DNA of 64,000 nucleotides from an uncultured Candidatus Binatia bacterium (GTDB taxonomy: Bacteria > Desulfobacterota > Binatia > UBA9968 > JAJDTQ01), in assembly GCA_958295985.1 (NCBI GenBank), contig OY282432.1, positions 1,178,001 to 1,242,000 of the forward strand, given 5' to 3'. Shown in pieces: positions 18,949 through 25,915 of this stretch. A program made the position numbers and the translations under genes. Each line of letters begins with the position of its first letter. Position 1 is the stretch's first letter. Under the pieces are notes generated by a model that had not been told where the DNA came from, ran no database searches, and saw only the letters and a program-made list of their open reading frames with translations.

Positions 18949-19659
18949 CTATTCATGGAACGGGACATGCCCCTGCGTTCTTCGCATGACGTAACGGCCC
19001 AGCATCTCCGACGCCGTCAGCGCCACGATGGTGACCAGCACGATGACGGCGGTGAGCCGCATGGCGCCCGGCTCGCCCCCGGGCGCCTGGAGCGCGGAAT
19101 GAACCGCCAGCGACAGGGTCTGGGTCTCGCCGGGGATGTTGGAGACGAACGTGATGGTGGCGCCGAATTCGCCCAGACTCCGGGTGAAGCCGAGGATCGC
19201 TCCCACCACTATGCCCGGCAGGCTCAAGGGGAGCGTGACCGTGAGGATTGTCCACAACCGGTTGGCCCCGAGGGTATGGGCGGCGGACTCCAGGCGCCGG
19301 TCGATGGCTTCCAGGGAGAGCCGGATGGGTCGAACCATCAAGGGAAAGGCGACCACGGCCGCGGCCACCACGGCTCCGGTCCAGCGAAAGGCGAAGACCA
19401 AGCCGAAGGTCTGATCGAGCCAGGCGCCCACCGGGCCGCGGCGCCCCAGGAGCAGGAGCAGGAGGTATCCGGTGACCACCGGCGGCAGCACCAGCGGCAT
19501 GTGCAGCAGGCCGTTCAGGACTTCCTTGCCCCAGAAGCGGTAGCGCGCCAGCACGAACGCGGCCAGCGCCGCCAGGGGGAGGCTGACGAGCGTGCTCCAG
19601 GCGGCGACCCGGACGCTCAGGCGAAGCGCCTCGACCTCGGCCGGGCTCAGGGGCCACAT
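18949..19659 (-). CDS. modB: Molybdate ABC transporter permease
   Basis: 236 aa; LNGLLHMPLVLPPVVTGYLLLLLLGRRGPVG, LEAIDRRLESAAHTLGANRLWTILTVTLPLSLPGI, GFTRSLGEFGATI. Confidence 0.92.
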   Translation of the reverse strand: MWPLSPAEVEALRLSVRVAAWSTLVSLPLAALAAFVLARYRFWGKEVLNGLLHMPLVLPPVVTGYLLLLLLGRRGPVGAWLDQTFGLVFAFRWTGAVVAAAVVAFPLMVRPIRLSLEAIDRRLESAAHTLGANRLWTILTVTLPLSLPGIVVGAILGFTRSLGEFGATITFVSNIPGETQTLSLAVHSALQAPGGEPGAMRLTAVIVLVTIVALTASEMLGRYVMRRTQGHVPFHE

Positions 19660-19664
19660 GGACA

Positions 19665-20465
19665 CTATGGCTCCCGTACCGCGAAGCCGTGGGCCTCGAA
19701 GACCGCGCGGACTTTGGGAGACCACAGGTAGTTCAGGAACGCCTCCGCCTGCGGATGGGTGCTGGCGGCCGGGACGGCTGCCGAATAGTGGATGGGCGGA
19801 TGGGAGTGCTCGGAGAAGACGCCCACCACCGCGACCCCCGGGTGCGCCTTGGCGTCGGTGGCATAGACGATGCCGTAGGGCGCCTCGCCCCGCGCCACCA
19901 GCGCCAGCGCCCGGCGCACGTCCGCGGCGCCGGCCACCCTGCTTGCCACCGTCCGCCATACGCCGAGGGTCTCGAGCGCCGCCTTGGCGTACTGTCCCGC
20001 GGGGACGTGGCTCGGGTCGCCCACGGCGAGCCGCCCGTCCCCCAGCAGGCGCGCCAGGGGAAAGTGGGAGTGGATGGCCACGGGGACGGCGCGGGCCGCC
20101 GGCGCCACCAGCACCAGCCGGTTGCCGAGCAGGATGCCGCGGGTCCCCGGCCGCAGCCATCGCCCCCGCTCCAGCCGGTCCATCCACTTGGGACTTGCCG
20201 ACACGTAGACGTCCGCGCCCGCGCCGCGCTCGATCTGCCGCGCCAGGGTGGAGCTTGCGGCGAACGAGACTGCGACCCGCGACCTGCCCGTCCGCTCGAA
20301 ACCCCGCGCGACGGTATCGACGGCGCCCTGGAGGCTGGCGGCGGCGAACACCAGCAGCCGCTCGGCCGCCGCGGCCGGGCCGGCGAACAGTGCCGCAAGC
20401 ATCAGGATTCCCACGAGGACGCACTTGCACCGTAGTTGCGAGGCCCTCAGCCGGCCTTCACTCAT
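19665..20465 (-). CDS. modA: Molybdate ABC transporter substrate-binding protein
   Basis: Signal peptide, then ERLLVFAAASLQGAVDTVARGFERTGRSRVAVSFAASSTLARQIERGAGADVYVSAS. Confidence 0.92.
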   Translation of the reverse strand: MSEGRLRASQLRCKCVLVGILMLAALFAGPAAAAERLLVFAAASLQGAVDTVARGFERTGRSRVAVSFAASSTLARQIERGAGADVYVSASPKWMDRLERGRWLRPGTRGILLGNRLVLVAPAARAVPVAIHSHFPLARLLGDGRLAVGDPSHVPAGQYAKAALETLGVWRTVASRVAGAADVRRALALVARGEAPYGIVYATDAKAHPGVAVVGVFSEHSHPPIHYSAAVPAASTHPQAEAFLNYLWSPKVRAVFEAHGFAVREP

Positions 20466-20577
20466 GGTCGCTTTCCATGGTCGCGTTCGTCCACATGATC
20501 GTGAATCCGTCTCCAGTCCGCCCGACTCCCCCGCCCCCTCACCGCGCACCCCGCGCCGCTCACCGCGGGCCGGGGAG

Positions 20578-20614
20578 TCAAGTCATTTTTACTTGACATT
20601 TTGTCGTCTATAAT
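20578..20614. promoter_or_regulatory. Possible regulatory site between divergent modA and amidase genes: inverted repeat TCAAGT-N7-ACTTGA followed by TATAAT
   Basis: tcaagtcatttttacttgacattttgtcgtctataat in the divergent intergenic region; no -35 with good spacing was identified. Confidence 0.35.
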
Positions 20615-20712
20615 ACCACACGGTCGATGCCCCCTGCGGAAAGAGTGCCGGAATGAGCGCGGCACGCGCGGGCACGGGAGCCACCGGCGCCTCGCGCCGC
20701 CGAAAGGAGCCC

Positions 20713-22071
20713 ATGGCTGGACGGAAAGTTCCCTACCACCCGACAACGGCAAAGCTCCTGTGCCATGCTTCCGCCGTCCCCTCGTTCCTCGACGGCAGCG
20801 ACACGCCGCGGGCGTATCTGGAGCGATGCCTGGAAACCATCGACGCGCTCGAGCCGGAGGTCAAGGCATTTGTCCGGATGAACGTGGACGGCGCCCGCAA
20901 GGCGGCGGACACGGCCACCGCGCGCTACCGGGACGGACGTCCGTTGTCCGTGGTGGATGGTCTGCCCGTGGCCATCAAGGACGTGCACGAGACCGAGGAC
21001 ATGCCCATGGAGGTGGGCAGCCCGGTGCTCAAGGGGTGGCAGTCCGGGTGGGACGGCGCCGCGGTCCACTGCCTGCGCAAGGGCGGGGCGCTGATCCTGG
21101 GCAAGACGGTGACGACGGAGTTCGCCTTCGCCACGCCCGGACCGACCCGTAACCCATGGGACGTGTCGCGGACTCCGGGGGGCTCCTCCAGCGGCAGCGC
21201 CGCGGCGGTGGGCGCCGGCATGGCGCCGGTGGCCACCGGCACCCAGGTGCGCGGCTCGGTGCTGCGGCCGGCGGCCTACTGTGGCGCCTATGCCATCAAG
21301 GCCTCCTATGGCGCCCTCCACACGCTGGGAGGATTTCCGTCGGCGCCGAGCCTGGCCCACCTGGGGATCCTCGCCGGCACCCTGGCGGACATGTGGAGCA
21401 CGGCCTACTTCATCTCCCACACCGCGGGCGGGGACCCGGGCCATCCGAGCCTGGCGGGGGAGCCTTCGCTGCCGGCCGCGAGGAAACCGGGCCGGGTCGT
21501 CAAGTTGGAAACCGCGGGATGGGACGTAACCCCGGATGACACCCGGGCGGTCTTCGAACGGTACGTCGAAACGTTGCGGTCCAAAGGCGTGGAGGTGACC
21601 GGCCGGGCGGATGACCCGGAGGTGGAGGCGCTGGAGCGGAAGCTCCGGGAGTTGCCCGAGGTGATCCTCCTGATGCTGACCTATGAAGGACGCTACCCGC
21701 TGGGGGTGTATGCCGACCGTTGCCCGGAACTCCTGAGCGAACGGGTACGGGAACGGGTGGAGGTGGGCCGGGGCCTCACGCCCGAGGACTACGCCCGGGC
21801 CCTGGACTGGCGCCGGGATTTCCGCCGGCAGTGGGAGGCTACGGCGGGCCGCGTCGATGCCTTCGTCACTTTGAACTCCATCGATGCGGCGCCCGTGGGC
21901 ATGCCGGTGGGCAACTCCCTCTACGGCGAGCCCTCGTCGGTCCTGGGAGCTCCCGCCCTGAACCTGCCGCTGCTGGAGCTCGACGACATGCCGCTCGGGG
22001 TTCAGTTGATCGGGTACTACCGAAGGGACTGGGAGCTGGTGGGAATCGGCCGCTGGCTGGCCGGGCGCTGA
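20713..22071 (+). CDS. Amidase signature-family protein
   Basis: 452 aa; DGLPVAIKDV (Lys), TPGGSSSGSAAAVGAGMAPVATGTQVRGSVLRPAAYCG (Ser-cis-Ser region). Confidence 0.88.
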   Translation: MAGRKVPYHPTTAKLLCHASAVPSFLDGSDTPRAYLERCLETIDALEPEVKAFVRMNVDGARKAADTATARYRDGRPLSVVDGLPVAIKDVHETEDMPMEVGSPVLKGWQSGWDGAAVHCLRKGGALILGKTVTTEFAFATPGPTRNPWDVSRTPGGSSSGSAAAVGAGMAPVATGTQVRGSVLRPAAYCGAYAIKASYGALHTLGGFPSAPSLAHLGILAGTLADMWSTAYFISHTAGGDPGHPSLAGEPSLPAARKPGRVVKLETAGWDVTPDDTRAVFERYVETLRSKGVEVTGRADDPEVEALERKLRELPEVILLMLTYEGRYPLGVYADRCPELLSERVRERVEVGRGLTPEDYARALDWRRDFRRQWEATAGRVDAFVTLNSIDAAPVGMPVGNSLYGEPSSVLGAPALNLPLLELDDMPLGVQLIGYYRRDWELVGIGRWLAGR

Positions 22072-22128
22072 ACCGCAGCCAGCGATGCCGGTCTTTCAAG
22101 AGGTCCTTCGCAGCCGTACGGTCTTGTC

Positions 22129-23829
22129 GTGAAAGTCCTCGTCAGCCTGCTCTTCAACCTCCTCGACGCCCGGGAGACCCGGCGCAACCTGGGCGTGCTG
22201 TTCAAGTTTCTCGGGGTCCTCGTCGTCATCATCGTGCTCTATTCCGTGATCTTCCACGTCATCATGATCGACGTGGAAGGGAAGGAGCATTCCTGGGCTA
22301 CGGGGCTCTACTGGACCCTCACGGTCATGAGCACGCTGGGCTTCGGCGACATCGTGTTCGACAGCGACATCGGGCGGCTCTTCAGCATCCTCGTTCTGAT
22401 GTCGGGCATCATTCTGCTGCTCATCCTGCTGCCCTTTACCCTCATCCGCTCGTTCTACGCGCCGTGGCTGGAAGCGCAGATACGGGGCCGCGCGCCGCGC
22501 CGGGCGCGGGAAGACTTGTCCGGCCACGTGGTCATCTGCGGTTACGACGCGCTGGCGGCTGGTCTGGTGGAGCGGCTGGCCCTGTACGACATTCCCTACT
22601 GTCTCATCGAGCCGGACCCCGCCGAGGCCGCCCGCAAGCACCGCGAAGGCCTGTCGGTCATCACCGGCGACGTGGACAGCCGGGAGACCTACGTGAACCT
22701 GCGGGCCGCGAACGCGCGCCTCATCCTGGCCAACCTCGGGGACGCGGTGAACACCAACGTCACCATCACGGCTCGTGAGGTGGCCCCGAGCGTTGCCATC
22801 GTCGCCACCGCGGAGGCCGAGGACTCCATCGACGTGCTGGAGCTGAGCGGCTGCACCCACGTCCTGCCCCTGCACCAGCAACTGGCGGAACGTCTCGCCA
22901 ACCGCATCAACGCCGGGCACGCCGAGGTGCACGTCATCGGAGGCATCCGGAACCTCCGCATCGCCGAGTTCGCCGTGCACAACACGCCGTTTGCCGGCCG
23001 TACCATTCGAGAGACGCAGATCCGGGAGGCCACGGGAGTGGAGATCGTCAGCGTGTGGGAGCGCGGCAAGTTGTTGCCGGCCCGGCCCGACACCTATCTC
23101 GCCGATACCAGCCTGCTGGTGGTGGCAGGTACGGAGCAGCAGATCCTGGAGCTCAACCTGCTGCTGGTGATCTACGACATCAACTACAACCCGGTGCTGA
23201 TCATCGGCGGCGGCAAGGTGGGGCGCGCCACCGCCAAGGCCCTCAGACGCAAGAACGTAGAGGTGCATCTCATCGAGCGCAACGAAGCCCTGCGGCCGCG
23301 CATCGGGGACATTCCCAACCGGCTCTTCCTGGGCGACGGGGCCGACCGGGAACTGGTCATGGCCGCGGGCCTCAGCAAGGCTCCGGCCGTGGTACTGTCC
23401 AGCAGCGATGACGCCATGAACATCTATCTGACGGTCTACTGCCGCCGCCTGAACCCCGAAGTCCTCATCCTCAGCCGCATCACCCACCCGCGAAACCTCG
23501 AAGCCATCTATCGGGCCGGCGCCGACTTCGCCCTCAGCTACACCTCCCAGGGAGTTGAAGACATCTTCGCGCAACTCCACGCCCGGGAGCTGCTGGTCAT
23601 CGGCGAGGGGGTGGAGCTCTTCGTGGTCCCCGCACCGTCCTCCCTCGTCGGCCGGGACCTCGGCCGTTGCGCCGTGTCCGAGCGCACCGGCCTCACCGTC
23701 GTCGGCATCCAGCAGGACGGCATGGTCGTCACCAATCCCCCGCTCTCCACGTCGCTGCACAAGGACAGCGAACTGATCATGCTCGGCAGCACCGAGCAGC
23801 GGCAGGCCTTCGCCAGGGATTTCGAGTGA
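22129..23829 (+). CDS. Potassium channel with pore loop and two TrkA-N/TrkA-C (RCK) units
   Basis: 566 aa from GTG; LYWTLTVMSTLGFGDIVFDSDIGRLFSILVLMSGIILLLILLPF, then HVVICGYDALAAGLVERL and PVLIIGGGKVGRATAKALRRKNVEVHLIERN. Confidence 0.9.
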   Translation: MKVLVSLLFNLLDARETRRNLGVLFKFLGVLVVIIVLYSVIFHVIMIDVEGKEHSWATGLYWTLTVMSTLGFGDIVFDSDIGRLFSILVLMSGIILLLILLPFTLIRSFYAPWLEAQIRGRAPRRAREDLSGHVVICGYDALAAGLVERLALYDIPYCLIEPDPAEAARKHREGLSVITGDVDSRETYVNLRAANARLILANLGDAVNTNVTITAREVAPSVAIVATAEAEDSIDVLELSGCTHVLPLHQQLAERLANRINAGHAEVHVIGGIRNLRIAEFAVHNTPFAGRTIRETQIREATGVEIVSVWERGKLLPARPDTYLADTSLLVVAGTEQQILELNLLLVIYDINYNPVLIIGGGKVGRATAKALRRKNVEVHLIERNEALRPRIGDIPNRLFLGDGADRELVMAAGLSKAPAVVLSSSDDAMNIYLTVYCRRLNPEVLILSRITHPRNLEAIYRAGADFALSYTSQGVEDIFAQLHARELLVIGEGVELFVVPAPSSLVGRDLGRCAVSERTGLTVVGIQQDGMVVTNPPLSTSLHKDSELIMLGSTEQRQAFARDFE

Positions 23830-23964
23830 GGAGCGGGACGGTATCGTCGGTGCCACCGTGGAACGTGGCGGGCGGCTTGGTGCGAAGTGGACGAGGATCG
23901 GAAATCACGCCCGATCGCCGGCGAGAGGGTCGTCTGTGGCGGCAAATGCGGCAAGTCAGCCCGC

Positions 23965-24104
23965 TGAGCGGCGGCGGCATCGTGAGCATGATCGACGAGG
24001 TGTCTACGAAGGTGCAGGCGAACCCGGCGCAGGTTCCGGGCTTCCCGATACTGAATTTCATCGCCCTGTCCGACTTGGGGGGTACAGCCCCCGGCGGCGA
24101 TTGA
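23965..24104 (+). pseudogene. Remnant of a paralogue of the small gene at 24168-24464
   Basis: EVSTKVQANPAQVPGFPILNFIALSDLG vs EVVSKVWEDADDSPGYPLVHFIAKSDLG, 14/28 identical by eye; the N-terminal half of the family is not visible upstream. Confidence 0.55.
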
Positions 24105-24167
24105 GGCCCGCCGCGGCTTCGCCGCCCATGTGCTATTCAAGCAGCGACCGTCACAGGAGGTTTCGAG

Positions 24168-24464
24168 ATGAACGAACAGGCAGTGCGCCAGATTGCCGAG
24201 GCGGCCTTCAAGGCCCGCTATGGCGACATCGACATCGTTTGTATCAACGTGAAACCGGGCTTTGACCATGACGACGCCCCCGTCGTGGACATCAAGATCA
24301 TATACGATGGCAGGGTCGAGCAAGTGGATGGCGAGGGTTTCTTGCGCGTACAGTCGGAGGTCGTCTCGAAGGTCTGGGAAGACGCGGACGATAGTCCCGG
24401 TTACCCCCTCGTCCACTTCATCGCCAAGTCGGACCTCGGGCGGCGCGATCCGGCGACGGTGTGA
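24168..24464 (+). CDS. Small acidic hypothetical protein
   Basis: 98 aa, ATG with AGGAGG upstream (tcacaggaggtttcgagatg); MNEQAVRQIAEAAFKARYGDIDIVCINVKPGFDHDDAPVVDIKIIYDG... Confidence 0.7.
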   Translation: MNEQAVRQIAEAAFKARYGDIDIVCINVKPGFDHDDAPVVDIKIIYDGRVEQVDGEGFLRVQSEVVSKVWEDADDSPGYPLVHFIAKSDLGRRDPATV

Positions 24465-24559
24465 GGCGGCGGCGGACGGCGGCGCTGAAGGACCGGCGCA
24501 TCCGGTTCGTTCGAGGGGCGGCCTACATGATTGAGCTACGCGGCATCTGGAAACGATAA
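24461..24559 (+). CDS. Tiny ORF overlapping the upstream stop (GTGA), possibly a truncated partner gene
   Basis: VRRRRTAALKDRRIRFVRGAAYMIELRGIWKR*, 32 aa; start overlaps stop of 24168-24464. Confidence 0.25.
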   Translation: MRRRRTAALKDRRIRFVRGAAYMIELRGIWKR

Positions 24560-24585
24560 CAATCAAATAGTAAAGACAGATAGTT

Positions 24586-24640
24586 ATGTCTGATTCAGGG
24601 GCTCGATATCTAGTAGGTGTGGACGTTGGTGGCACGTATA
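24586..24640 (+). pseudogene. 5' remnant of a hydantoinase/oxoprolinase (HyuA-like) gene
   Basis: MSDSGARYLVGVDVGGTY parallels MNESQSRDLVGIDVGGTF at 25916; homology stops after GGTY. Confidence 0.5.
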
Positions 24641-24709
24641 GGGCGAGCCAAGTTCTGCAGATCAAGAGCAAACTGGGAGGCATCTGGCGGATCTGTAGCC
24701 TCCGTGGGA

Positions 24710-24819
24710 GCGGCTGCGGCAGCGATGGTCTCGCGGCTGTAGGCGGAGATGAAGATGGCCGGCAGATCGGCCAACTCCGGGACGCTTTCCATAAGCTCGA
24801 TTCCATCGACGCCGTTGGC
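24710..24819 (-). pseudogene. Response-regulator receiver (REC) domain fragment
   Basis: Minus-strand frame reads ...NGVDGIELMESVPELADLPAIFISAYSRETIAAAA, the central REC sequence, with no intact N- or C-terminus. Confidence 0.5.
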
Positions 24820-24938
24820 GGGATGCGGCGGCGAAGAAGCGCGAGACGCTTGGCTTCTACGACAAGTTCTTTGAGGTGTTCCGCGTCCGGCGACAGACTC
24901 GAGCCGAAAACCGTCGAGGTCGAACAGTGTTTAGCAGG

Positions 24939-25736
24939 GTGACTTTGGTGGCCGCTACGGAACTCCTAGTGGGTCACTCGCAAGCAGAGTTTGATCAGAT
25001 GGTCGTTCGGCTGGAGCTGGAGCAGGCGATTCCGGCCGACCCGAGAATGAGCGTGCGAAAGAAAAGCGCGGAACTGGCCCGAATTGTACTCCGCTCGGAA
25101 TCACAGGTGGAAACCTTAGAGGGCCGCATGTCCCTCTGGGAGGCGGTAGTTCGCGAGGCAGTCGCAATTGCGAGGCAGGGGGTTAGTCGACAATCGCAGG
25201 AACAATTCACGCGAGCCCTTGCGCACGATGGCTACTCCCTTACGTGGAAGCAGGACGGAACGGGGGAGTTGAGGCCAGCCCTGCCGGTCGAGTTGGGGGT
25301 TAAGATGGACGACGAGGTGCACCAGCTACTGGCGGACCCCGGTTTCGCGACCGCAAGAGGCCATTTGGATCAAGCCCTCGACGCTCATGTGCGGGGTGAT
25401 TGGGCTTCAGCTAACGCGCAGTTGCGAACGTTCATGGAAGAAGTTCTGGATGAGATTGCTAGGGTGTTGCTACCGGACAAGGCAAACAGTACGACATCGG
25501 AAAACCGACCGAAATCGGAAAACCGACGGGCGTTACTCGGCGAGGCCGGGTTTTTCTCCGAAAAACGAAATGAATGGACGAAGGACGGGAAAAACTACGT
25601 CAACGGTCTCTTCAAGATGCTTCACACGGACGGATCGCACGCGGGTCTGTCCGATGTGGAACACAGCACGTTTCGCTTGCAGGTGGTACTGGTGACGGCT
25701 AGGACCTTTCTGCGCCGGTTGCACGATTGGGAATGA
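24939..25736 (+). CDS. Putative defence-type effector: helical N-terminal adaptor-like domain + Abi/HEPN-like C-terminal domain
   Basis: ORF open from 24795; plausible GTG start 24939 (MTLVAATELLVGHSQAEFDQMVVRLELEQAI...). C-terminus FSEKRNEWTKDGKNYVNGLFKMLHTDGSHAGLSDVEHSTFRLQVVLVTARTFLRRLHDWE. Confidence 0.6.
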   Translation: MTLVAATELLVGHSQAEFDQMVVRLELEQAIPADPRMSVRKKSAELARIVLRSESQVETLEGRMSLWEAVVREAVAIARQGVSRQSQEQFTRALAHDGYSLTWKQDGTGELRPALPVELGVKMDDEVHQLLADPGFATARGHLDQALDAHVRGDWASANAQLRTFMEEVLDEIARVLLPDKANSTTSENRPKSENRRALLGEAGFFSEKRNEWTKDGKNYVNGLFKMLHTDGSHAGLSDVEHSTFRLQVVLVTARTFLRRLHDWE

Positions 25737-25915
25737 CGGTGAACCGCTGACGATTCCTTCCGAAATTGTCGTAGCCCGCGAGTATACGCCGTCTCAAGTG
25801 TCGCCTGATACGGATTCTCTCTGCCCTTGGTTTTCTGCCATTGCACTCGCCGGCCACGCTCCGCTTTGTCCAGCGATTGGTGTAGCGATTTGGAACCCTC
25901 CTATATCAAACACTT

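Noticed and set aside
25740-25915. Possible tRNA-like or attachment-site sequence upstream of hyuA
   Set aside because: No cloverleaf or T-loop consensus (GGTTCRANYCC) could be found.
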